NCBI RefSeq assembly: GCF_014635045.1
Contig: NZ_BMCF01000005.1
Span: 1-64,000 of the forward strand
DNA: 64,000 bases
Direction: 5' to 3'
Origin: Staphylococcus nepalensis
GTDB taxonomy: Bacteria; Bacillota; Bacilli; Staphylococcales; Staphylococcaceae
Shown piece after piece: positions 17,577 to 26,098 of the stretch (the first letter of the stretch is position 1; every line of letters begins with the position of its first letter). Under the pieces are notes generated by a model. The model had not been told where the DNA came from. It saw nothing but the letters and a program-made list of their open reading frames with translations, and made no database searches. Position numbers and translations under genes: made by a program.

Positions 17577-17591
17577 ATGTAAACGCTAACA
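17577..17591 (-). promoter_or_regulatory. CcpA cre site upstream of dhaK
   Basis: The 15 bases fit the consensus WTGNAANCGNWNNCW at every fixed position. It lies 53 bases before the dhaK start, just upstream of a possible minus-strand -10 (TATACT, 17559-17564), where CcpA would block RNA polymerase. Confidence 0.75.
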
Positions 17592-17611
17592 ACTCCTCGT
17601 GTACTTTTAAA

Positions 17612-17664
17612 AAGAGTGGGTTACTAATCAATGTGTACTGGATTGATTATAGATACCCACTCTT
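17612..17664 (-). terminator. Terminator of fhuCBG
   Basis: Perfect 10-bp outer stem (17612-17621 with 17655-17664) with an inner pairing, followed by TTTTTAAAA on the minus strand. Confidence 0.8.
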
Positions 17665-17737
17665 GTTGAATAATTATGGTTTTTTAATTTATTAGGTTTA
17701 ATGTGATACTTTCATATAATTCCCCAAAATATCCCTC

Positions 17738-18754
17738 TTAAACTGATTTTGTTTTATACATTAAGTATAAGAAATAAGGGGCACCGATAATTGATACTAC
17801 AATACCTGCTGGGATACCAGAAGGTTGTAATATGATTTGCCCTACCGTATCTGCTAACACAAGTAAAAACGCACCGATAAATATAGATATTGGTAAGAAT
17901 AATTGATGTCTTGGGCCAACTATAGATTTAGCAATATGTGGGCCCAATAATCCAATAAAACCAATAGCACCAGCAACTGACACCGCTGCTGAAGAGAGTA
18001 CGACTGCGATTAATAATAGCACTATGCGTTCTTTTCCAATTTTCACACCAACGCCTTGAGCAATATATTGATGCGTATTTAACAGATTTAAAACATTCGA
18101 TTTTAATAATAAAAATGGGATAAGTACAATGACCCAAGGCAAGAATGCAATTACAAAAGCCCATTCGTCACCCCAAATGTTACCCGCAAGCCATGAAGCA
18201 ATAAATTCCGATTGGTCTTCATCAAATGTAGACATGAGCGTGAGCGAACCACCGCTTAACGCTGTAGCCATACCCACACCTACTAATACCATACTTGCCG
18301 GCGTGATACCTTCACCCCTATTGTAACTAAATGAAAATATAATTAATGCAGTAATTATACCGCCTAACATACTGATAAACGGTAGTACATAAACAAAGTT
18401 ATCTGCGCTTACTTGTCCTACCACGATAAATAATGCGATAGCGAACCCGCTGCCAGCATTTATACCTAAAATACCAGGCTCAGCTAACGGGTTTTTAGTT
18501 ACACTTTGTATAATAGCTCCACTCATTGCTAAAGCAGCGCCAGCTAAAATAGTAATAATCATTCTTGGAAGCCTAAATTCCATTAAGATAAGTGTATCAG
18601 TGTATTCACCTTGTCCTATTAATGTCTTAAAGAACGTACCTACTGACATCTTGTATTCACCCGATGTCATACTCCAAGCACACGCCAATAGTACCAATAT
18701 GATAAGTATCGCCATTGTTAATAACTGCTTATGTCTTAACTTTGGATCTATCAT
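17738..18754 (-). CDS. fhuG: FhuG, ferric hydroxamate ABC permease
   Basis: A 338-residue FecCD/BtuC-type permease with about ten helices. The conserved EAA-like helix is GFIGLLGPHIAKSIVGPRHQ (about 269-288), and the N-terminal region has the QSVTKNPLAEPGILGINAGSG-type signature. With FhuB it forms the channel for hydroxamate siderophores. It overlaps fhuB by 4 bases (ATGA). No fhuD binding protein gene is present, as in S. aureus where FhuD1/D2 lie elsewhere. Confidence 0.93.
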   Translation of the reverse strand: MIDPKLRHKQLLTMAILIILVLLACAWSMTSGEYKMSVGTFFKTLIGQGEYTDTLILMEFRLPRMIITILAGAALAMSGAIIQSVTKNPLAEPGILGINAGSGFAIALFIVVGQVSADNFVYVLPFISMLGGIITALIIFSFSYNRGEGITPASMVLVGVGMATALSGGSLTLMSTFDEDQSEFIASWLAGNIWGDEWAFVIAFLPWVIVLIPFLLLKSNVLNLLNTHQYIAQGVGVKIGKERIVLLLIAVVLSSAAVSVAGAIGFIGLLGPHIAKSIVGPRHQLFLPISIFIGAFLLVLADTVGQIILQPSGIPAGIVVSIIGAPYFLYLMYKTKSV

Positions 18755-19755
18755 GAAAAGCGCCCTCCTCTTTTAACTAAATATAAAAAGTAAGGTACGC
18801 CAATAAATGAAATGATTGCCCCAACTGGAGCTTCACCTAACATACGAGCTACCGTATCTGCAACCAACAATAACAAACCACCTATAATAGCTGTTAATGG
18901 AAGTACACGTGCATAATCTGTACCGACTAAATAACGCACTATGTGAGGTACCATAAGTCCTACAAATGCAATTTGACCAACCATGGCTACTGCAATACCA
19001 GCCATAACCATTGAAATAATCAAAGCAATTGCGCGTGTTAATGCTACGTTTTGACCCAAACCTATGGCTAGAGTTTCGCCTAAATTTAAAATAGTTAGTT
19101 GCTTACTCATCGCAACAATGATGACAAGTGCAACTATTATAAATGGAGCTGCCCATATTAATTGACCCCATGTTGTGCCAGATACGCCGCCTGCGCTCCA
19201 GAACGTCAAACTTTGATTTAATCTAAACAATAGTGCAACACCTTGACTTAAAGCTGTCAATAAAGCACTTACTGCAGCACCGGCAAGGATAATTCTCATA
19301 GGGTTAAAACCATCACTTCTTGATCTACCTATCATGAGGACTATAAAACCACCCATAATGGCGCCGATAAACCCCGCTATCATTAATACTATAAATGGGG
19401 CTGTTGGATAAAATGCAAAAGTGAGTGCTAACATGAAAGAGGCTCCTGAATTTAACCCAATCAAACTTGGATCTGCTAAGCCATTTTTAGTCACACCTTG
19501 AATAACTGCTCCTGAAGTCGCCAAAGCAACCCCGACTAACATAGCTCCTATATCTCTTGGTATGCGTATTTCACTTATTATATTATGTTGTTGATTTTTA
19601 CTGTCATAATTGAAAACAGCGTCAAATATAGTTGAGATATGGATTTTAGCATCCCCAATTACAATTGATACAATCAAAGCAACAATGAGTAATACTACGC
19701 TAATGATAAATGTTGTTGTAAAATTTAGCTTCCCTTTTTTCTGTGTGGTCATCAT
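18751..19755 (-). CDS. fhuB: FhuB, ferric hydroxamate ABC permease
   Basis: A 334-residue FecCD-family permease, about ten helices, paralogous to FhuG. The signature GVTKNGLADPSLIGLNSGASF lies near 85, and the coupling helix VGLMVPHIVRYLVGTDY near 265. It starts 5 bases after the fhuC stop and overlaps fhuG by 4 bases, a tight operon driven from the Fur-controlled promoter. Confidence 0.93.
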   Translation of the reverse strand: MMTTQKKGKLNFTTTFIISVVLLIVALIVSIVIGDAKIHISTIFDAVFNYDSKNQQHNIISEIRIPRDIGAMLVGVALATSGAVIQGVTKNGLADPSLIGLNSGASFMLALTFAFYPTAPFIVLMIAGFIGAIMGGFIVLMIGRSRSDGFNPMRIILAGAAVSALLTALSQGVALLFRLNQSLTFWSAGGVSGTTWGQLIWAAPFIIVALVIIVAMSKQLTILNLGETLAIGLGQNVALTRAIALIISMVMAGIAVAMVGQIAFVGLMVPHIVRYLVGTDYARVLPLTAIIGGLLLLVADTVARMLGEAPVGAIISFIGVPYFLYLVKRGGRFS

Positions 19756-19760
19756 TACAC

Positions 19761-20564
19761 CTAAACTTCTGAATAGCTTTTTCTACATAAATCATAGGTA
19801 ACTAGCATAGGTTTCCCAGTTCTGGGATCAGTACTAATTTCTACGTCTATATTGAATACTTTTTCTAAAATTTCTTTTGTTAATACTTCTTCAGTGTCAC
19901 CATCTGCAACGATATCTCCTTGCTTCATCGTAATTAAATGGTCTGAGAAACGCACTGCTTGATTAATATCATGTAATACCATAATGATAGTACAACCTTG
20001 CTCTTCATTAAGTTGGGTAATTAATTCTAATATTTCTAATTGATGTGAAATATCTAAATAGGTTGTAGGTTCATCTAAAAAGATAATATCTGTACGTTGC
20101 GCTAATGCCATTGCAATCCATACTCTTTGACGTTGACCGCCACTTAAATCATTGATAGGACGCAGACGGAATTCATAAGTTCCCGTCACTGTCATAGCCC
20201 AATCAATCTCTTTTTTATCTTCTGCAGATAGTCTGCCAAACCCTTTTTGATGTGGAAAACGTCCATAAGATACAAGTTCCCCAACTGTTAATCCATCTGC
20301 TACTTCTGGTGATTGAGGTAAAATAGCAATTTTTTTAGCTACTTCCTTGGTTGATTGCGCATGCAAATCTTCGCCGTCTAGTTTAATTTCGCCACCTTTA
20401 ATTGGCAATAATCGTGAAAGCGCTTTTAATAAGGTTGATTTTCCGCAACCATTAGGTCCAATAATAGATGTTATTTTACCTGTAGGAATGTGTACATCTA
20501 ACTGGTCCACAATCACATTATCCCCGTAGCCTATCGTAACTTGTTCTCCTTCTAAGCGAGTCAT
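19761..20564 (-). CDS. fhuC: FhuC, siderophore ABC transporter ATPase
   Basis: A 267-residue ATPase. Walker A is GPNGCGKST (about 36-44), the signature LSGGQRQRVW (about 137), Walker B IIFLDEPTTYLD (about 158), and the H-loop LHD near 193. I chose the ATG at 20564 because a GAAGGG precedes it and the length fits the S. aureus protein (265); an upstream in-frame start would add 32 unrelated residues. FhuC powers several siderophore permeases in S. aureus. First gene of fhuCBG, with a Fur box 81 bases upstream. Confidence 0.95.
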   Translation of the reverse strand: MTRLEGEQVTIGYGDNVIVDQLDVHIPTGKITSIIGPNGCGKSTLLKALSRLLPIKGGEIKLDGEDLHAQSTKEVAKKIAILPQSPEVADGLTVGELVSYGRFPHQKGFGRLSAEDKKEIDWAMTVTGTYEFRLRPINDLSGGQRQRVWIAMALAQRTDIIFLDEPTTYLDISHQLEILELITQLNEEQGCTIIMVLHDINQAVRFSDHLITMKQGDIVADGDTEEVLTKEILEKVFNIDVEISTDPRTGKPMLVTYDLCRKSYSEV

Positions 20565-20644
20565 AGTTTCCCTTCTTCCTAATACATAATAAGCATAAAA
20601 TAATCTATATCGTTTATATTTGTTTATCGTATTGTTCTTCCAAA

Positions 20645-20659
20645 TGATAATCATTATCA
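20645..20659 (-). promoter_or_regulatory. Fur box of fhuCBG
   Basis: Perfect 7-1-7 inverted repeat TGATAATCATTATCA, the Gram-positive Fur core. It implies iron repression of fhuCBG. Confidence 0.92.
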
Positions 20660-20897
20660 CAGATGATATTATATCATTTTTTAGGTATGATGACTAATAA
20701 ATATGATAGATTATCACTGATTATCTTAAGAATTTATACATTTATGTTTGCTATGTAAGTTAAAAAAAAACGATTTGAAGTGCCTATAACAATCGCGTCT
20801 TATTCTTGAATATGTTATCAACAGTAATTGGTGAAATAAGACAATTCATGCTGATAAAAACTGCTCCTACATTTGATAATTTAAACTTTATAAAAAA

Positions 20898-20941
20898 TTA
20901 AAACCTTGATACACGATTTAAATCCTGTAACAAGGTTTTAA
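20898..20941 (-). terminator. Terminator of the YitT gene
   Basis: Perfect 11-bp stem (20898-20908 with 20931-20941), 22-base loop, T-rich tail on the minus strand. The rest of 20660-20957 is AT-rich and shows nothing else. Confidence 0.7.
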
Positions 20942-20956
20942 TTTACAATTTTTCAA

Positions 20957-21793
20957 TTAATGTTCATCAATTAAAAAACCATTACCATAGACATCACGTA
21001 CATCATGAATAACGAGAAATGCCTCACTGTCTATTTTTTTGATTAAACGTTTGGCTTTGGTCACTTGCGTTTTTGTAATGACAACATATAATATATCTTT
21101 TTCTTGTTTAGAGAAATATCCTCTACCATTTAAAATAGTAAGTCCGCGTCCAACTTGTTCATCAATCACCTTAGCAATTTCATCTGGTTTGCTAGAAATA
21201 ATCGTCATTGCTTTTTTCGTATTTAAGCCTTCAATAACATAATCCATAACTTTTGTACCGATATACAGTGATATCACTGTAACTAATGCACTAGGAATTG
21301 GTATCACTGTTAATGAAATTGCCACAACAATTAAATCGAAGAACAATAAGGCATAGGGCGTACTGACGTCTAAGTATTTATTAGCGATTCTAGCTAAAAT
21401 AGTTGTACCAGCTGTCGTTCCTCCTGCAAGCACAATCACACCAATACCCAAACCTACACACATGCCCCCAAAAACAGCATTAACGAGTATATTACCAGTT
21501 TCTATTTCCCAGCTTACAGTTAATTCTAAAAATAATGATATCAAAATGGTTGCCACTATTGTTAAATACATACTTCTTTTACTCAAGAATTTATAGCCTA
21601 TGGCAATAAGCACCGCATTAAATACAAAGTTAGTTATACCAGGGGATACGTGAAAGGCATAATAAAGTACGATAGCTATACCGGTCACGCCTCCCTCACC
21701 TAAATCAGCAGATATGATAAAAGTGTTAACGCCTGCTGAAAATATAAATGACCCGATTACTACCAAAATTAAATCTCGTACTGTTTTATTCAC
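20957..21793 (-). CDS. YitT-family membrane protein (DUF161/DUF2179)
   Basis: A 278-residue protein with five or six membrane helices (about 1-185, YitT_membrane) and a cytosolic C-terminal DUF2179 domain (about 195-278), ferredoxin-like and often proposed to bind a ligand. The helical part has the typical Gly-rich GGVTGIAIVLYY and GGTTAGTTILA segments. Function is unknown for the family. The GTG start follows AAGGGGG by 8 bases. Monocistronic. Confidence 0.88.
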   Translation of the reverse strand: MNKTVRDLILVVIGSFIFSAGVNTFIISADLGEGGVTGIAIVLYYAFHVSPGITNFVFNAVLIAIGYKFLSKRSMYLTIVATILISLFLELTVSWEIETGNILVNAVFGGMCVGLGIGVIVLAGGTTAGTTILARIANKYLDVSTPYALLFFDLIVVAISLTVIPIPSALVTVISLYIGTKVMDYVIEGLNTKKAMTIISSKPDEIAKVIDEQVGRGLTILNGRGYFSKQEKDILYVVITKTQVTKAKRLIKKIDSEAFLVIHDVRDVYGNGFLIDEH

Positions 21794-21961
21794 TCACATG
21801 ACCCCCTTATATAACTCCAATCACTTGAATATTAGCAAACTATGGAAGATACCACAATATCATTCATAAAATACAGCTTATAAATACATGTGAAAAACCT
21901 TGATATTATCATATTTATTGCATTATCTTCTTTTAGAAGTTTAAAAATTCTGAATTTTCGG

Positions 21962-21990
21962 TTTACTTATACACTTTCCTTTGCTATAAT
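21962..21990 (+). promoter_or_regulatory. Extended -10 promoter of a candidate sRNA
   Basis: -35 TTTACT (21962-21967), 17-bp spacer, and TGCTATAAT (21982-21990), an extended -10. No coding gene follows on this strand; a terminator lies 140 bases downstream. Confidence 0.6.
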
Positions 21991-21996
21991 AAAACC

Positions 21997-22187
21997 TATC
22001 TTCTTATTGATTAGCAATAAGAAGCCATCTCCTTTGTGTTGTTTATAGTAACATACAAAACAATTTTTGCTCGAGTATATTGGTAGTACCTAGTCCTTAC
22101 TATTAATATACAATTAATTCATTTCCCGTGAAAGCCAAGTAATATTGAATGTGTATCGTCACTTCAATTACTTGGCTTTATTTTTTG
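21997..22187 (+). ncRNA. Candidate trans-acting small RNA, about 190 nt
   Basis: An orphan plus-strand transcription unit: an extended -10 promoter, then a 10-bp hairpin (22000-22009 with 22015-22024), then ATCTCCTTT (22027-22035), which is complementary to a Shine-Dalgarno sequence, then a strong terminator. No open frame with a ribosome binding site lies inside. A 5' hairpin, single-stranded C/U-rich motif and 3' terminator is the usual plan of staphylococcal Rsa-type RNAs. I cannot name it. Confidence 0.5.
22131..22187 (+). terminator. Plus-strand terminator of the candidate sRNA
   Basis: Perfect 13-bp stem (22131-22143 with 22167-22179) followed by ATTTTTTG on the plus strand; the minus side has no T-tract. 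Confidence 0.85.
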
Positions 22188-22390
22188 ATTTAATAATCGT
22201 TTAAAACAGAAACGGGTAGAAGCTGCTTCCTTCTAAATTTACTTTCTTCTCTCTGAACTTTAATGATTAGATAAAATAATACAAGCGCGGCCTTCTTCTT
22301 TTTTTCCAATTAAATGCGCTTTATATAATAATGAGAGAAACATGATTATTTATGTTTCAGACCTTTTTATATCCATTTAATGCACAAAAA

Positions 22391-22438
22391 AGCGCGAGAT
22401 GAAAACCAAGTGAATGCATTGGTTTTCTATTTCGCGCT
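22391..22438 (-). terminator. Terminator of nupC
   Basis: Long GC-rich stem (22391-22409 with 22419-22438, small internal mismatches), then TTTTTT on the minus strand. It lies 110 bases beyond the nupC stop. No other feature is seen in 22188-22390. Confidence 0.85.
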
Positions 22439-22547
22439 ATCTTCATACGCCATGCTAAAAATATATTTTCTATAACACTTCATCATATTTTTCTATTGTT
22501 TGATAAATAATTCACTCAGTTTATACAACCACTTCACGCATGGTGTA

Positions 22548-23780
22548 TTACCAAGCAAATAATCCAACAAAGCCAGCAGTCATGAGTGACACTAAAATAC
22601 CTGCAAGTAACATCATAGGTACATATTGTGACACGAAATCTGAAGTTTTTTTATCTACGATACCTTTCAACGTACCAATAATCATTCCTATCGTTGAGAA
22701 GTTAGCAAAAGATACTAAAAACGTAGTAATCACTGCACGTCTATGTGGAGAATAAGCATCTACTACATCTTTAATTTGTCCCATTACCACAAACTCATTT
22801 GTTACGATTTTCTTAGCCATTTGTTGCGCAACAATCCAAGCTTCGTCAAATGGTAAGCCAAGTAATAAAGCAAATGGATACATGAAAGTGCCTAAAATTT
22901 GGTCAAGACCAAAGCTGCCTTTGAGACCAGCCCAACCGCCAATAATACCTGTAATTAAATTGATAAAGCGATCAATTAAATCAGATAATGCAACAAAGCT
23001 AATAACGAAAGCGATAATAATCAAAATTAATTTACCAGCATTTAATACTGAATCTCCTAAAAATGAGAAAAATGGTTGTTTTTCAATTTCTTCATTGCGG
23101 ATACTGTAAATAACATCTTCTTTCTCTTCTACTGAAACAGGATTTAAGATAGAAGATACGATAATTGCGTTAATGATATTTAATGGAATAGCAGTCAAAA
23201 CTAAATCGCCCGGTATCATAGAAACATATGCACCAACGATTGCACCAGAGATTGAACTCATAGCCATCATAGCAACTGTTAACACACGTGTTTCTTTCAT
23301 TCTTTTCAACTGTTCGTTAGATACGGCTAAAGCTTCTGTATTACCTAAAAACATCATTTCAATACCGAAGAAAGATTCGAATTTTGGTTGGCGTGTGACT
23401 TTAGCTAAAAACCAACCGATACCACCAATAACTTTAGGTAAAATATTAAAATACATTAAAATATCGAAAAGCGGTACTACCAATAAAATTGGGAATAGCG
23501 CACTTACAGCCATATCCATCGTTTCAGTATTTACCCAACTTGCAAAAGCAAACCCTGTACCTGCATGTGCAGAGTCAATCACCCAAGCAATTCCGTTCGC
23601 TAAGTATTGGACGCCTGCTTTCCCCCAAGGAAAATACATAAAGAACCATGCTAAGAACAAGTTAATAACGACTAATATACCAATAGATTTCCACTGTATG
23701 TCTGATTTTTTTCTAGAAAAAAGTACAGCGATACCTAAGAATACAATTAACCCAATAATGTTAATCAATAAAAACATCAT
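22548..23780 (-). CDS. nupC: NupC-type concentrative nucleoside transporter
   Basis: A 410-residue CNT-family proton- or sodium-coupled nucleoside importer. The N-terminal three helices are followed by the conserved core, with GTGFAFASW near 75, the GFGIEMMFLGNTEALA-like segment (here FFGIEMMFLGNTEALAVS, about 142-159), and TNEFVVMG plus SFANFSTIGMIIG in the second repeat. Length fits the family (about 400). Monocistronic with its own terminator, behind a structured leader. The purine or pyrimidine preference cannot be read from the sequence. Confidence 0.92.
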   Translation of the reverse strand: MMFLLINIIGLIVFLGIAVLFSRKKSDIQWKSIGILVVINLFLAWFFMYFPWGKAGVQYLANGIAWVIDSAHAGTGFAFASWVNTETMDMAVSALFPILLVVPLFDILMYFNILPKVIGGIGWFLAKVTRQPKFESFFGIEMMFLGNTEALAVSNEQLKRMKETRVLTVAMMAMSSISGAIVGAYVSMIPGDLVLTAIPLNIINAIIVSSILNPVSVEEKEDVIYSIRNEEIEKQPFFSFLGDSVLNAGKLILIIIAFVISFVALSDLIDRFINLITGIIGGWAGLKGSFGLDQILGTFMYPFALLLGLPFDEAWIVAQQMAKKIVTNEFVVMGQIKDVVDAYSPHRRAVITTFLVSFANFSTIGMIIGTLKGIVDKKTSDFVSQYVPMMLLAGILVSLMTAGFVGLFAW

Positions 23781-23857
23781 ACACCCACCATTTCTTAATT
23801 AAATAAATAATTAGCTGAATATATAAAAGCAACACTCGATTATGTATAAGAATTATT

Positions 23858-23931
23858 AAGATGAGCACATTGTCTACTGCTTGTTTTAAGCTACATGTAT
23901 TAGTCCAGCTATCGTTCAATGCACTCATCTT
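23858..23931 (-). promoter_or_regulatory. Structured leader element upstream of nupC
   Basis: Arms 23858-23872 and 23917-23931 pair over 15 bp. The two central pairs are tandem G-U wobbles in minus-strand RNA but A-C mismatches in plus-strand RNA, so the nupC strand is favoured. The 44 enclosed bases can form AGCT/AGCT and GCTT/AAGC stems, a possible three-way junction. It does not match the purine riboswitch consensus I know. Confidence 0.5.
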
Positions 23932-24138
23932 TTAATTTTATTTCCTATTTATTTAATACTATGCTTGATGATAAAACCATCATTCCCTCAATGATTGTCA
24001 CTTAATAATTCACAATAATTATATCATGTATGTACATTATATAAAATAACAATTTTATAGTTCGCATATATTTAAGAAACATAATTGATTCACGCAATAT
24101 TATACGTGTTTTCATGTTGTTTTCATTAATTGTTCAAA

Positions 24139-25857
24139 CTATCTTGTTAAGTTTTGTGTGTGGACAAATTGCTGATATTTTTCGTGACTAGCCATTAGCG
24201 CTTGGTGCGTTCCTATACCTGTTACATTACCATTATCAATAAAAATAATCTGTTCAGCTTTCTTAATTGTGGATAACCTATGGGCAATCACAATTGTTGT
24301 TCGATTTTCCATTAATTCTTCTAAAGCATCTTGGATTTTTCTTTCACTTTCACTATCTAAATTGGCAGTAGCCTCATCTAATAATAAAATATCTGGATTT
24401 TTAACAAAACTTCGCGCAATATCTATACGTTGACGCTGGCCTCCTGATAATTTTAACCCTCTTTCACCAACAATAGTGTCATAGCCTTCTTCAAACGCTA
24501 CAATAAACTCGTGACAATTTGCCAATTGTGCGTAATAAATCAATTCTTCATCAGAGACTTCCCGGTTAATACCATATAAAATGTTATCTCTAATCGTACC
24601 ATTCATCATAGAATTAGACTGCATCACATACCCAATTTTCTCTCGCCATGCTCCTAATGCTATATCATAGATGGATTGATTGCCATATTTAATATCACCA
24701 TGCTCAATATCATACATACGTTCAATGATATTGAATATGGTACTCTTACCTGAGCCCGAAGGCCCTACGAATGCAGTTACACTGCTAGATGGTATATCAA
24801 ATGATATATTGGAAAGTATTGGTTTACTACCATATTGAAAATCCACGTTTTCAAAGGTTAAGCTCCCATCAATAATTGGCTGTAGTTGTCCTGTAACAAA
24901 TACTTCAGTAGGTTCTTCCATAATTTCGTATATACGGCTACTTGCACCAACAGCTTTTTTATAGTCTGTGACTAATGTAGATAAATTTATAAGAGGCTGT
25001 GTTAATTGAATAACATAAAAAATCATTGCAATGAGTGTCCCTGCTGTGATTGCGCCAGTTGAAATACGTATCGCACCAAATCCTAAAATAACTGCAATCG
25101 TTAATAACATAATAACACCTGATATCGGTTGTATAACTGCTGTAATCTTCGCTTGTTTCAAACCTAAAAAGTATATCTCTTTTAAATTTTTATGCGCATT
25201 ATCTAATTCAATCTTTTCTGTTCGTGATACTTTAACTAATCGCATTTCTGTTAATACACGGCCTAATAATCCGCTAAAATTAGCTATTTCTGCTTGCGTT
25301 TTTTTTGATATATTTTGCATAATTTTACCCAATGGAATCATTATTAATACAAATATAGGTATTGTAATAAATGTTAATAAAGTCATTTGCCAATCCATCA
25401 CAAATAACATTATTAAAGATCCTACAATAGTTAATACAGAAGGCAGTAAATTGGGCAGTTTTTGCGAAATAAATTCATTAATCACTTTTGTGTCATCCGT
25501 TAAACGGCTCATTAATTGACCACTTTCATTTTTATCAAAAAATGGCATTTTTAAATGGATAATATGTTTCCATAAAACGGAACGAATAGCATAAATGATT
25601 TTCTCCCCAATTTTACTCAATAAATACAAACCTATACCACTGAGTAAAGCGTTTATAATAAATATGGATATAAAAGCAGCGATAAACATCCAATTAATAT
25701 TTTCAAAAGAAAATTTATCTACAAGTTTACCTGTAAAAAAAGGAACTACTAGTCCAGTAATACTGCCTAATGAAGAAATTAAAACAGCAATGATAATCAG
25801 ACCAACAGGCCACGATAATTTTTTAAATAAGTAGAATAACGGATTCTCTTGTTTCAT
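24139..25857 (-). CDS. abcA: AbcA-type ABC exporter (fused TMD-NBD)
   Basis: A 572-residue half-transporter that dimerises. The membrane domain has six helices (about 15-300). The ATPase domain (about 335-572) has Walker A GPSGSGKST, the signature LSGGQRQRID, Walker B ILLLDEATANLD and the H-loop AHRLST. Divergent from pbp4 across 241 bases, as in S. aureus, where AbcA affects autolysis and beta-lactam response and exports phenol-soluble modulins and drugs. Any regulator site in the shared region cannot be pinned from sequence alone. Confidence 0.92.
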   Translation of the reverse strand: MKQENPLFYLFKKLSWPVGLIIIAVLISSLGSITGLVVPFFTGKLVDKFSFENINWMFIAAFISIFIINALLSGIGLYLLSKIGEKIIYAIRSVLWKHIIHLKMPFFDKNESGQLMSRLTDDTKVINEFISQKLPNLLPSVLTIVGSLIMLFVMDWQMTLLTFITIPIFVLIMIPLGKIMQNISKKTQAEIANFSGLLGRVLTEMRLVKVSRTEKIELDNAHKNLKEIYFLGLKQAKITAVIQPISGVIMLLTIAVILGFGAIRISTGAITAGTLIAMIFYVIQLTQPLINLSTLVTDYKKAVGASSRIYEIMEEPTEVFVTGQLQPIIDGSLTFENVDFQYGSKPILSNISFDIPSSSVTAFVGPSGSGKSTIFNIIERMYDIEHGDIKYGNQSIYDIALGAWREKIGYVMQSNSMMNGTIRDNILYGINREVSDEELIYYAQLANCHEFIVAFEEGYDTIVGERGLKLSGGQRQRIDIARSFVKNPDILLLDEATANLDSESERKIQDALEELMENRTTIVIAHRLSTIKKAEQIIFIDNGNVTGIGTHQALMASHEKYQQFVHTQNLTR

Positions 25858-26098
25858 GTGTATTTACCTCTTCTAAAAATTTTTTAATTGTTTCATAACT
25901 TATGTTAAATGTGAACAGTTTAACTTTAAAGTAATAAGCTAATTCAATTTTAACTCAATTATTTCGTGTTTTGCACAACAGTTTTCGATAATTTAATTAT
26001 TTCAAATTTTCATTGGTGTAACATTTTATAATCTTCATACAATATGCTAAAATACTTCTGTTGTAGTCAAACAGAATATATTAAGAGGGAATGTAATT

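Noticed and set aside
23173-23802. 209-codon open frame antisense to nupC
   Set aside because: Shadow of nupC codon bias; reads as low-complexity Ile/Asn/Lys sequence without a start signal.
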